Shown here: piece by piece, positions 46,153-57,458 of the stretch
Numbering within the stretch: the first letter of the stretch is position 1
Layout: each line of letters begins with the position of its first letter
Assembly: GCF_000346465.2 (NCBI RefSeq)
Contig: NC_034011.1
Location: 19,199,928 to 19,263,927, forward strand
Direction: 5' to 3'
Source of the DNA: Prunus persica
Lineage: Eukaryota; Streptophyta; Magnoliopsida; Rosales; Rosaceae
Length of the DNA: 64,000 nt
Position numbers and translations under genes: made by a program
The notes under the pieces: model-generated
Databases searched by the model: none
Seen by the model: only the letters and a program-made list of their open reading frames with translations
What the model was told of the DNA's origin: nothing

Positions 46153-46843
46153 TCTGAAGAAATTTAATGCAACAGCAGCAAGTCTAGGCTTCAGTCTGAA
46201 GAAATTGATTGATGCTCGCTGCCTAACTCACCAGTTTGAGATTATTCAGTTTTTGGCACACACTTTCAAAATCCCCTGTGATGGCACTTCCAGAACACTT
46301 TCAAAATCTCCTATATATCTTTCTTTATATTTTAGTTTCTCCAACTCTCCTTGAAGTTGTGGATGTGAAGAAACAGACTAGTCAAGTATTTACATTGTGT
46401 TGTGACTTGTGCATATATGATATATCCTGCCAAGCTTAGCCAAGTAGAGTACAACATGAATATATTTTATTTATTTATTTTACACCTCATTCATGCTCAT
46501 GTCACATTGTGATACAGTGAAACTAGTTTTTTGGTTTAAGCTTCCAGAAAGAATGGTTTTTCCTAATATACTAAGCACCTCCCACTAAAACAGCTGTGAA
46601 ACTGATTAATTAGCAACAGATTTAACTAAAATTATAACAGAACCAATACAAGTTTGACAACTCAATCTTCTAGCGAAAGACAATAATGCCCTTCGAATCC
46701 TATCATTACTCCCTCCTATCCTATAGAAGACGAGCCTTGTCATCAAGGATATCAAAATCTGGGAATCTGGCCAGTAAACCATAATAGCCTCATCCTTAGA
46801 ATGATGTTGCCAGTGAATGAGAACTTCAGTGGCAAGGCAGCAG

Positions 46844-48374
46844 CATTTTGCTAAAATATGAATATGGTTTGAATATTCTGGGTTGTTCTTTATTCTTCTC
46901 CATAAGGAGGTATATATAGGAGTTTACATATGAAGGTTTTATAAGGAATTAGATATAGTAAAAAATTAGGAAAGTATCTCCTAATTGTACAATGATTTAT
47001 TACTTATATAAAAAATAGGAAAGTAAATCCCTTAATTAATCAAGAAAGTAAATCTACTTGATTAATTAGGAGACTCACGTCAATACTCCTCCTCAAGTTG
47101 GTGCATATATGTCATGAATGCCCAACTTGGTAAGTGAGTCATGAAATACTGTTCCACACTCACAGCATATGCAATATCTGATTTTGGAGGACGTATGAAG
47201 AGTAGAACCTTTGGTGGTGGTGATAGAAGAAGGAGTCTGGGTTGACCGCATGCTTCTATGAGTCTGCAATAAGATGGAGAATCGTATGGGTTCTTGACAT
47301 CACAGCAGATGTGATATGAGAAGGTGAGGAAGGTGATGTGAGAAATTTGATGTAGGAATTGGAATTAAGAGGTATGTGTATAAGATTTGATGGTATGTGT
47401 TTAGGGATTTGGAAAAGAGGATTTGAGGGATTTGGATTTGGAGAAAGAAAAAAAAGAGGAATTTGATTTAGGGTTTTGGATTTGAATATGAGAAATTTGA
47501 AGAAATTTGAGATAAGGGTTTGGATTTGAATATGAGAAATTTGAGATAAGGGTTTAGAGACAAAACAACTTCTCTTCACTCCCTTTCTCCCCTTGAAGAG
47601 AAGGGGTCGTCAGAGTCAAGAAATAAGCAACATCTTCTTGGGATACGTCAATAAACATAGTCCTTTCACTTTTTTTTTTGTTTTTTGTGTGTGGGTAGAG
47701 TTTGCCCCTCCTAGTACTACAACCAATCGTCTTGCTACTGTGGATGTCCTGTTGTGGCTACAGAGGCAGAGGCAGGAGCTGGTGCCGTTGGAACTGCAGG
47801 ACTAACAGGAGCTGAGTCAATGTGGATAGTAACAATTTGGGAGGATGGTGGAGTGGTGTCGGTGGTGTTGGAAGAGGAGATGACATCCATGACAGCGGAA
47901 GAATTTTAAGGGTAAAAAAAATATGTGTTTTGGAATTTGAAGATATGAGGGATGTGGATGGAGATATGAATTTGGTAAAGAGAAATATGAGTTCGGAGAA
48001 ATATGAGGAATTTGAGGAATATGAAATTAAGGTTTGTGTTTGAAGAAGTTTGATATGAGGATTCAGGGTTTGTGTTGGAAGAAATTTGATATGAGGATTT
48101 AGAGACAACCGAGGATCGATTGCTCTGATACCATGCTAAAATATGAATATGGTTTGAATACTTGGGTTGTTCTTTATTCTTCTCCATAAGGAGGTATATA
48201 TAGGAGTTTACATATGAAGGTTTTACAAGGAATTAGATATAGTAAAGAATTAGGAAAGTATCTCCTAATTGTACAACGATATATCACTTATATAAAAAAT
48301 AGGAAAGTAAATCCCTTAATTAATCAAGGAAGTAAATCTCCTTGATTAATTAGGAGACTCACGTCAACACATTT
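46844..48374 (-). mobile_element. Deleted Copia LTR retrotransposon (element 1) with target duplication CATTT
   Basis: LTRs at 46849-47085 and 48134-48369 (237 and 236 bp, about 4% different, TG...CA apart from one mutated end base). Five-bp target duplications CATTT lie at 46844-46848 and 48370-48374. The primer site TGGTATCAGAGC is at 48133-48122 on the minus strand directly beside the 5' LTR, and a purine tract CTTGAGGAGGAG adjoins the 3' LTR. The 1.05-kb interior retains only a short trace of Copia RT/RNase H-side sequence (GCATATGCAATATCTG near 47165) and repeats of GGATTTGAATATGAGAAATT; no gag or pol frame remains. It lies between the two DGK fragments. Confidence 0.92.
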
Positions 48375-49381
48375 CCTCTTTTTTTAACCATTCGTGTCCA
48401 AAATAGCAATGGAGTGACCTTGACAATGCAAATGAGGAACTTGAAATTCTCAAGTTTGATGTTTATCTGCCTGAGATCTTTGGGGAACAGAAAATTTGAA
48501 GAAATATCGAAAAGTGAGGTTCTTTTACCTTCATTTTTATCCTTGTAAAATGCATGGATCATGTTTTTGTTCTGTGATTGTAATATATGCAATGTTCTTT
48601 GATTAAGGTTTTCTTGATTGAAATCGACTTACAGACAACCCCTGACGCCATCTTTCATAGATGATGGATGCCTTGCATTATTGGCTTCAAAGATGTTTTT
48701 ATTCAGAGTGAACGTTGGAGTCGCCTTGATCAGGTCATATCTTCAACATATGTTTAAACTGTGAAAAAGATCATGTTGTAGACTCATTGTATGAATGTTG
48801 TTAAGTGCCCTCCAAATGTGCTACCAAGGAATAATTTTTATGTCTTCTCTTGCATTTGTATCGAAAGTTGATTAATTTTGCTTTTTCCCTTTGAATTTAG
48901 GTACGGGGAATTCGCTTTGAGTTTATAGAGGGTGCAGCAGAAGTTGTGAACATGAGGATTGATGGAGCACCATGGAAAAAAAAAAAAATAATTCCCACTT
49001 GATGGTTTGGTTGAGATTGAAATCTCATACCACTGTCAAGTCAACTTTCTTGCCCTTCCAAACTGCCCCGCAAAAAGTATCGGTGACTTGTCCCGATCTA
49101 GAGCTTCTGAAACTGGTGTTGATAACAATGGTAAGGATTACTCTCAAGGACATAACAATAATAATAATAATAATAATAAGTTTGGTGCAGCAAGCACGTT
49201 CAAAGTATCAGATTGGGTAAAAAATAATATTTCATTCATATCTTGATGTATAACAATAGGAAGGTTATATATACAGAGCCTAGGAAACTATTCTAGGAAT
49301 GTAATTACGAGCCCATAATCTTGCATAATCAAATAGTTGACTTAGACTAATTTGGAATGTACAACTCATTGACACTCCCCC

Positions 49382-52300
49382 TTAAGTTGGAGCATATATG
49401 TCGTCAATGCCCAACTTGCTAAGTGAGCTGTGAAATACTCTGCATGTGACTACTTTGGTGAGGACATCTGCAAGTTGATCTTCATATTTAACAAATGATA
49501 CCTCAATGATCTTTGCCTCAAGTTTCTCCTTGATGAAATGTCTGTCAACTTCAACATGCTTGGTTCTATTATGTTGCACTGGATTATGTGCAATGTCTAT
49601 GGCGGCTTTGTTGTTACAATGCAGTTGCATGGCATGTTTGGGTTTGAACCCCAATTCCCCCAACAAATTCCTTATCCAGAGTAGCTCACATACTCCGTGT
49701 GCCATACCTCGATATTCAGCTTTAGCACTTGATCTTGACACTACTTTCTGTTTTTTACTTCTCCAAGATACTAGATTGCCTCCTACAAAGGTAAAGTATC
49801 TAGATGTAGATCGTCTATCAGTAACAGAGCTCGCCCAGTCTGCATCAGTGTGACCCTCAACATCTAGATGACCATGTCATGCGAACATCAATCCTCTTCC
49901 AGGAGATGACTTCAAGTATCTTAGAATTCGGTTTACCGCATCCATGTGGGCTTCACTTGGTGCATGCATGAACTGACTCACCACACTTACGGCATATGCT
50001 ATATCAGGTCTAGTATGTCCAAGATAGATTAACCCACCCACAAGACGTTGATATCTTCCTTTGTTGGTGGGTACCTGATCAGGATATTCATCAAGCTGAT
50101 GATTCAACTCCATTGGCGTATCTGCTGGTTTGCTGGCTAACATTCCAGTGTCAGTCAAAATGTCAAGGATATATTTCCGTTGTGATAGAAATATTCCTTG
50201 TTTTGAATGAGCCACTTCGATGCCTAAGAAATACTTCAGAGCACTAAGATCTTTCATTTCAAACTCACTTGCCAAGTGGTGCTGCAATGCTGCCTTTTCC
50301 TTTGGGTCATTCCTGGTAACTACCATGTCATCAACATATACAATAAGGGCAGTGACTTTACTTTTCTTATGTTTCAAGAAAAGTGCTTGTATCCAAAATC
50401 CTTCATTGATTTGCTGAACTTTCCAAACCATGCTCTGGGTGACTGCTTCAATCCATAAAGAGACTTTCTCAGTTTACACACCATGTTGCCACTATTGGGC
50501 CCCATCTTGCATCCTAGAAGGGAATCCATATAGACTTCTTCTTCTAGGTCGCCATGTAGGAAGGCATTTTTGACATCAAACTGGTGTAATGGCCAGTTTA
50601 GGTTTGCTGCCAGAGAAAGAAGTACCCGAATTGTGTTTATGTTGGCTACAGGGGCAAAGGTCTCCCTATAGTCAATCCCATAAGTCTGAGTATAACCTTT
50701 TGCCACCAATCTTGCTTTGTATCGTTCAATGGTGCCATATGCCTTGAACTTTACTGTATATATCCATCTATAACCCACTGTTCTCTTCCCTTTAGGAAGG
50801 ATAGCCATCTCCCAAGTGGAATTCTTCTGGAGGGCCTCCATTTTATCATTCATCGCTTGAGTCCACTTGGGATCTTTCAGAGCTTCCTGCACATTACTTG
50901 GAATAGATACAGTGGATAATTAACATACAAATGATGCACATGACGGAGACAACCTATGTAGGGATACATGATTAGCAATAGGGTATTTAACTTTTGTTTT
51001 AGGGTCTGGGTCATACTGTTGTCTAGGAATTCCTCTAGTGGTACGAGGGGGTAACTGATAACCTGTGTTTCCTGTATGACTCGATTCAGGTAAAGTGCTT
51101 GAGTTAGAGTTTAAATGTTCAGTTACCTGCGGGGAATCTTCAGGACCTGATTGGATGAGTGGTGATGGTACTGTAGTAGGAGGGAAATTATCTAAACCAT
51201 TATCTGGAGTTTCCAGCAACTCTTGATCTTGTTGCACCACTATAGCTGGTTGCTCGGACACTGACTGCTCTAAAATATTTTTCTGAATTTGGATGATCTG
51301 AGTATCTTCTGCAAAAAGAGAGCTCCCCCCCTAGAGGATGCTCAGAAACTCCCCCTGAGTAATAGAACTCACTCTCGTGGAAAGTCACATCTGCAGTAAT
51401 GTGCATGGTCTAAATGGGAGGATGAAAACACTTATAGCCCTTCTGAGTGTCAGCATAACCCACAAAGACACAACGCAGTGCACATGGATCAAGCTTGCCA
51501 CGCTGATGTGGATACACCTGAACATAAGCAACATAACCAAAGAGACGAGGTTCGAGATTTGGTGTGGATGGCATGGTGAGAAGAGTGGTCAATGTCTGAA
51601 ATGGAGTTCGATACTGAAGAGTGCTGGATAGTGTTCTATTAATGAGGTAAGCAACTGAACAAAGAGCCTATCCCCAAAAATGATGAGGCATACGTGCCTC
51701 AAATAAAGAGGCACGAACAACTTCCAAGAGATGACGATTCTTACGCTCTGTGACACCATTCTGTTGTGGTGTATAGACACATGTGGTTTGATGAACAATA
51801 CCATATTGATGTAAAAAATTATGTAGGTCATGGTTGACATACTATCCTCCATTGTCAGATCAAAGTGTCGTGATTTTCTTGTCAAACTGAGTAGCAACAT
51901 ATTGATGAAATAACTTGAATTTAGCGGTGACTTCACTTTTCTGCCTTAAGGGAAAAACCCAAGTCATCCGGGTGCAATCATCAATAAATGTCACAAACCA
52001 CTTAAAACCACTAATAGTGGGAACTCGTGATGGTCACCTACAAGCATGAGAGGCAGAGAACTTTTATTCAATCTTAATGGGTAAGAAATACGATGGCTTT
52101 TTGCCAAAATGCAAGTTTCACAATGAAAGTCTGATTTAGCAAACTAGGAAAACAAATTTGGAAATAAAAGTTTCAGATAACCAAAAGAAGCATGCCCTAA
52201 TCGTCTATGCCATAGCCAAATTTTCTTCATCTTGATAGATTCATCTTCTCACACATGATGTGCGTGACTCAATCTCTTACTGCTGTCTTCTGTCAAGTCT

Positions 52301-52512
52301 AGATAATACAACTTTCCCCTCCTAGTACCACATCCAATCATGGCCCTGGTGAGAAGATCCTGAAATAGACAATACAATGGCCAAAAACATACAGTACAAT
52401 TAAGGGAATCAATTATTTGAGGAACAGATAACAAGTAATAATCGAGTGAAGGGACAACTAAGACATGATCAAGACTTAATGAGGATGTAAGAGATAAAGA
52501 CCCTTCTCCCAT
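49382..52512 (-). pseudogene. Copia pol of element 2 (integrase, RT, RNase H), frame-broken
   Basis: Minus-strand pieces in different frames: pre-integrase region near 52249-52512 (DHVLVVPSLDYYLLSVPQII), integrase traces 51410-51936 (PCALRCVFVGYADTQKGYKC is its C-terminal hallmark), a linker 50920-51261, RT 50374-50892 ([40 protein letters not shown]) continuing after a shift at about 50400 with IVYVDDMVVT (49877-50431), and RNase H 49382-49741 (AKAEYRGMAHGVCELLWI; NRTKHVEVDRHFIKEKLE; DQLADVLTK). The catalytic YVDD is kept, but several frame breaks prevent a full polyprotein. Confidence 0.88.
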
Positions 52513-52887
52513 AACTTGGGTGGTGGTTTCATTGGCACTGGTAATATGTGTTTGGCTGGATGGTTAGGTAGAGTGCAACCCAGTAAAACTAGATGTCATG
52601 TGATCAGTAGTGCTAGTGTCAATAATCCATTATCTATTACAAATAAGTGAAGATGTGCAAGAGGTACCTGAGGTGGCCAAGGCCTTGGAGCCAGATGTAC
52701 CTGATGAAGGTTCTGATGTAGTCTCATCTGATGACTGTGCGATGCAAATGAGGCTTTGGTCGAATCCTTTTTGCGCCCTTTGTGGACCCATCCTTCTGGA
52801 TAACCAATGATCTTATAACAGCCCTTAATTGTGTGGTTATCTAAACCACATTTGGTACACTTAATTGGAGGCCGGTTACAGTTAGGA

Positions 52888-53629
52888 TCAACACTGTAGT
52901 TGTTTGGCCGAGATTACACCAGCTTCAGACATGGTTCCCTGCCGGTTACTTTCTCTTTTAATATGTGCATATGCTGCCTCAAGTTCGGGCTTAGGCTCCA
53001 TCCTCAAAATCTCTCCTCGGATTTGATCGAAATTATTGTCCAAACCTGCAAGAAATATATAAACTCGGAGACGATCAACCTCTTTGCTTCTAGTCTCAAT
53101 GTCTTTCGGATGCTCCATGGTGCTTGGACTTAATTGATCAAGCTCCTGAAAAATCTCAGTGAGCTCACTGTAATATTTGGCAACTGATGCACCAGCCTGC
53201 TTTAATTGTGAATGATCGTCTGTGAAGGTTATAAATCTTGGCTTCATCAGTACCATCTGAATAGGTTTGCTTGATTGCAGCCTAGACTTGCTTTGCTGTG
53301 TCATAACGAATAAATCGTTTAATCTGATTAGGTTGCATGGCGTCAAACAACCAACTCTTGACTTGGCAATCCGATGCACGCCATTTATTAAATGTGGGAT
53401 CTGTGTCTGCAGGCTGGGCAATATCACTGGTCAAGTGGCCATGTTTTTCTCGCCCAGCTATCTTCATCTCTATGATTTGATGCCATAGAGAATAATTATT
53501 CTCATCCAATTTGATTCCTGCGGAGAAGTTGGAGGTGTCACTCTGCAAAGTGACGATTTGTGTGGTAGTTTTGGAGCCTCCCGACACCAAGGATTGATTG
53601 GTGTTTGCTGACCCATCATCGTTGGCCAT
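52888..53629 (-). pseudogene. Copia gag of element 2, frame-broken
   Basis: The 5' frame (53282-53629) starts MANDDGSANTNQSLVSGG and includes the Copia gag signature LDENNYSLWHQIIEMKIAGR; a second frame (52888-53427) carries ASVAKYYSELTEIFQELDQL and RVYIFLAGLDNNFDQIRGEI. The overlap in different frames shows at least one indel. It follows the 5' LTR and primer site by about 450 bp. Confidence 0.85.
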
Positions 53630-54934
53630 GATATTGGCTTACAAGTGATGAGAGAAAAAAAAAATTGAGGCAAAAAGAAATCTGTAAACGTTACTTTGGG
53701 TAGCTGATGGGAAAAGGACCAAAAAAAAAAATATATACATATATATATATTGGATTGAAGGGAAAAAGTGATTTGAATTGGTTTGTGAGATGTGAATATT
53801 TGTTGAATGACGTGACAAACTAGTTTGGCAAACTGGTGCTAGGTTGTGAGATGGAATATAGGCTGGTTTGACAAACTAATTTGACGAAGGTGGACGAACT
53901 GATTTGACTAAGGGAAACGTTTGAATTGCAATAAGACAAACTGATTTGCAATAAGAAATAGAGGTTGAGGGAAAAAGAAGGCAAGGGAACGATTGAGTGA
54001 TTTGCTGGTGCTGGGTTTGTTGACAACTGCTGTTTGCGGAAGCGATTGTTAGGGTTAGGTCAAGAGACAGTCATGATTGACTGCTCTGATACCATTCAGA
54101 TTGGGTAAAAAATAATATTTCATTCATATCTTGTTGTATAACAATAGGAAGGTTATATATACAGAGCCTAGGAAACTATTCTAGGAATGTAATTACGAGC
54201 CCATAATCTTGCATAATCAAATAGTTGACTTAGACTAATTTGGAATGTACAGCTCATTGACACAAAGTCCCCCATGATGGCAACACTTCTAAAGGAGATA
54301 ATGAGTCTGAAGAAGCAAGTACTTCTGAAGATTTCTTTGAAGCAGATGATGAGTCTCAAGAAGCAAGCACTTCCAGAATCCCCTATGATGACGGTAACAC
54401 TTCTGAAGATGACTCAGGATAAGCGCTATCCATTGAGTAAAGGAGTTATTCGGGCGGTTGGTGGCCCCCTCGAGAGTTCCTGGTCCTTGCCGCTGCATGA
54501 GTGGTAGCTCACGCTCAAAACTCCTCCGACACGAGTAGAGTCTGAAGGAGATGATGAGTCTGATGAAGCAATAGCACTTCCAGAACCCTCTAATCCTAGA
54601 GCTACTTTATATTTTAGTTTGTCCATCTCTCCTTTACTAAGTCATTGATGTGAAGAAAGAGAGTAGTGAAGTATTTACATTGTGTTCTGACTTTTGCATC
54701 TGAATCAAATTTATCAAACTGATTATCTCATACTTTCAGAAAATTTAAATATAAAACAATGTTTATCCGTTTGAAATAGGTCCTTTTTCTACAGTTGAAG
54801 TTTGTATAATGAGTAGACAGAATTCCATACTCAGCCTCAAACATATGCAAAATTATGTGGTACGCCGTATTCAATTAAAGTTTATGTATGTTGCTTGGAT
54901 GGAAATATTTCTTATCTTAAACTCATTCATCTTT

Positions 54935-55515
54935 AGAGGTGTTAAATAGATGGCAAAAATCCCCACAGGGGTGGGTCTCCATTGGGTCCTCGACTCTAAC
55001 GGGGGGAGATTTTGGGGCCAAATGGGTATTGGGTACAAGGATCCCCGAACTTGAAAAATCCCCGACGGGTATGGGGAGGGGATAGTATTGGCATCCCCAT
55101 CCTTGAACCCGATCCGAAAATATATATATTTATATTTAAATAAATAAATAAATAAATAATTAAATAATTATAATATTTATGTTTAACCCTAAGTTAACCT
55201 CCCTCTCCTAATTCTTCCTAATATTCTTTGAAATTTCATATTGAAGTGATTTTGAATAGTTGAGTTGAACTTTATAGTTAATTTGGATGTGTTGAATGAT
55301 AAATTAAAATGAACCTTAATGTTAAAATGTATGATAAATTTTTTTTTATGCAAAAAAAAAATAATGGATTCGGGGCGGGTATGGGGGATAGTCCCCCGAC
55401 GGGGACGAGGATTCCCCGAAACCTATTAAATGGGGATGGGTTCAGGGATGGAGAGCGGAGACGGAGATGATATTGTCATACCCGGCGCCTACCCGACCCG
55501 TTGCCATCATAACGA
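54935..55515. mobile_element. G/C-rich non-autonomous DNA transposon, hAT-like
   Basis: Interior words CCCCGACGGG, GGGGATGGGT and CCCGACCCG and the GATGGCAA motif near both ends (TAGATGGCAAAAATCCCC at 54947; inverted TGATGGCAACGGGTCGGG at the right end) resemble plant hAT-type elements. No target duplication was confirmed. It sits in the 3' flank of DGK copy 2 and is absent at the equivalent place after copy 1. Confidence 0.45.
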
Positions 55516-56369
55516 TACTGGCTCAATATGATGCAATTGAGCCCGAACACTATTAAGATGAACACAGCATGAGCAGGACTTTGTCATATCCAGCCAAGCA
55601 GAGCACAACATGATTTATTTTACACCTATTCATACTTATTTCACATTGAGGTACTGTAGGAGGAAAAATTGTAAAGCTTTTTCAGATATCTTAGGAAAAT
55701 TTGGAGCACTTGAACAAATGAAAATGACAAAAAACACAGGTGACAAACAACGATGAGCAAAGGCAAAAGCCATTATGAACTGATGGACAAAGTATAAAAA
55801 CATGACAGTATGGAAGGCCCAAGTTGAAAACGAGTTATTTAACAAACAAAGAAAACAAGAGGGCCTTTGTTATCTTGCAAGTGTTTGCTGTGGAGCTGGA
55901 AGGCTATACAAGGATTTCAGCTACCTGCTAATGAGCTTACTGTTATGCATAGCCAGTTGAAGTTCCAAATCATCAGACCACCATTGCTCTAATCCGCGAG
56001 CCTCTGAAAACTTCTGGTTTCCCTTTGACATCACAAACAGCTTTGCTGCTACTTGACCATTTGTTGGACGCACATTCTCCTTGTCTGCATTGTTTACTTC
56101 TGCTCCATCATGCTCAGTATAAGAACAGCAGATGTAGTCACTGTTATTTACATACAAATGAGGAACCCATTTTCCCAAGGATTCTTCAAACCCGAAAAAT
56201 TTGGCATCCAATTCTTCAATCCAAAACCAGAAGTCCTATCTCCCTCTGCACTGCCGATCTGAGCTCCACTTCTCAAAGGGAGCATTGACTTCAATCTCTT
56301 CCAAGCAAATCCTGCTTTCTCTCCAATGATCATGAAACGGAAGGCGGATTGAACAAATGAGTTTCCACA

Positions 56370-56679
56370 TGTTACAAGTATATCTCAGCCATCAATACAA
56401 GTTCATACTAACAACTCTGAACCTGCACACAGAAAATCACATGTAGATCAAGAAGGCTCAGATGATGACACATGTCATGTTTAGCTTAACTCTGCTATTA
56501 GATGTTAGTTACAGGTTATTATTCATAGCTGGGTTTCTATCTTGTATAAAAAGAAAACTACTGTAATTATTATTACTCAAGTAAATGAAATCAGAGGAAA
56601 ATTCCCGATGTACTTTTCTTTCTAATTTTCTGAGCTAACTTTCTCAGCATTCAAACACACAGTTTCAGATTTCTCATCA
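56370..56679 (+). repeat. 5' LTR of Copia element 3
   Basis: Starts TGTTACAAGTATATCTC and ends TTTCTCATCA. It contains a TATAAAAAG promoter motif near 56546 and is followed at once by the primer site. Confidence 0.95.
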
Positions 56680-56747
56680 TGGTATCATGAGCCTCTTTGC
56701 CTTACGGCCTCTGATTTTGCTTCGCTTCTCCTCTGATTTTCTCTTTC

Positions 56748-57458
56748 TTGCCTCTATTCATGGCGACTTCATCGTCTTCGTCTGATTCCCCTGCACTAGT
56801 TTCTTCTACTCTTCATTCCTCTTCTGCTTCGTCGATCATTGGTGCTCATCATTTGGTCAATGTCGTTCCTGTTAAGCTTCGCACAGATAATTACCTTCTT
56901 TGGAAGAATGTTTGTCTTCCGATTTTGGAATCATATGATTTTCTAGGTTTAATTGATGGCTCTGATCGTGCGCCAGACCGTGTTCTTCTTGGACCACCTG
57001 GTTTTTCTTCTCCTCAACTCAATCCTGCGTTCAGTGCTTGGTCTCGCAGAGATAAACATTGTTTGATTTGTCTTCAAGGTTCGCTTTCTGAAGAAATTTT
57101 ACCTTATGTTGTCGGTGCTGCAACATCGCGAACTTTGTGGCTTAATTTGGAGCGGCGATTTTCGTCTCTTTCTGAATCTCATATTATTGAGTTGCAATCG
57201 AAGCTGCAATCTCTCTCTAAAGGTGATCATTCCATGTCTCAATATCTGAAATCCATCAAGCATATTGCTGATAGTCTTGCCGCTGCTGGAACTCCACTTA
57301 GCTCTGCTGCCTTGGTTGTTCATACACTTAATGGTTTACCCGCTGAATATCACACCTTTGCTACATCAATTTGCACCAGATCTACTCCAATTGTGATTGA
57401 TGAGCTTCATAGCTTACTTTTAGTGAAGAACTTGCTCTCCTTCGCCAAAATTCTGTGA
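56748..57458 (+). CDS. Copia element 3 gag (capsid part)
   Basis: A 236-codon frame; the preferred start is the ATG at 56760 (MATSSSSSDSPALVSS), four codons after the first possible one. Gag signature VVPVKLRTDNYLLWKNVCLP, then LICLQGSLSEEILPYVVGAA and LSKGDHSMSQYLKSIKHIAD. The frame ends early after LLLVKNLLSFAKIL; the expected continuation, EELALLRQNSVKSS, is in the frame of the downstream ORF, so a one- or two-base indel near 57415 separates gag from the rest. Such elements normally make one gag-pol polyprotein. Confidence 0.9.
   Translation: MPLFMATSSSSSDSPALVSSTLHSSSASSIIGAHHLVNVVPVKLRTDNYLLWKNVCLPILESYDFLGLIDGSDRAPDRVLLGPPGFSSPQLNPAFSAWSRRDKHCLICLQGSLSEEILPYVVGAATSRTLWLNLERRFSSLSESHIIELQSKLQSLSKGDHSMSQYLKSIKHIADSLAAAGTPLSSAALVVHTLNGLPAEYHTFATSICTRSTPIVIDELHSLLLVKNLLSFAKIL

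Larger units (their letters stand above)
49201..54267 (-). mobile_element. Copia LTR retrotransposon (element 2) with target duplication CAAAG
   Basis: LTRs at 49206-49374 and 54095-54262 (about 168 bp, roughly two or three differences), minus strand, beginning TGTCAATGAG. Target duplications CAAAG at 49201-49205 and 54263-54267. The primer site TGGTATCAGAGC is read on the minus strand from 54094 to 54083; the purine tract CTTAAGGGGGAG is next to the 3' LTR at 49386-49375. Domain order gag, integrase, RT, RNase H is that of Copia. Total about 5.06 kb, near full length. Confidence 0.96.
48635..54422 (+). pseudogene. Diacylglycerol kinase C-terminal fragment, copy 2, split by a Copia insertion
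   Basis: Pieces parallel to copy 1: 48635-48735 (with GFKDVFIQSERWSRLDQ, one extra base near the start shifts the frame), 48901 to 49205 (VRGIRFEFIEGAAEVVNMRI, DGAPW, then an A12 run that shifts the frame, DGLVEIEISYHCQVNFLALP, an (AAT)n run giving eight Asn codons, KFGAASTF), then 54263-54422 (an acidic tail with EASTSEDFFEADDESQEAST and a final EDDSG). The coding strand is continuous if the element at 49206-54262 and one target duplication are ignored, so the insertion is in an exon. Two frameshifts and the insertion make it non-functional. Confidence 0.72.

Noticed and set aside
47256..48187. Minus-strand frames inside Copia element 1
   Set aside because: They read through imperfect GGATTTGAATATGAG-type repeats and have no gag or pol signature.
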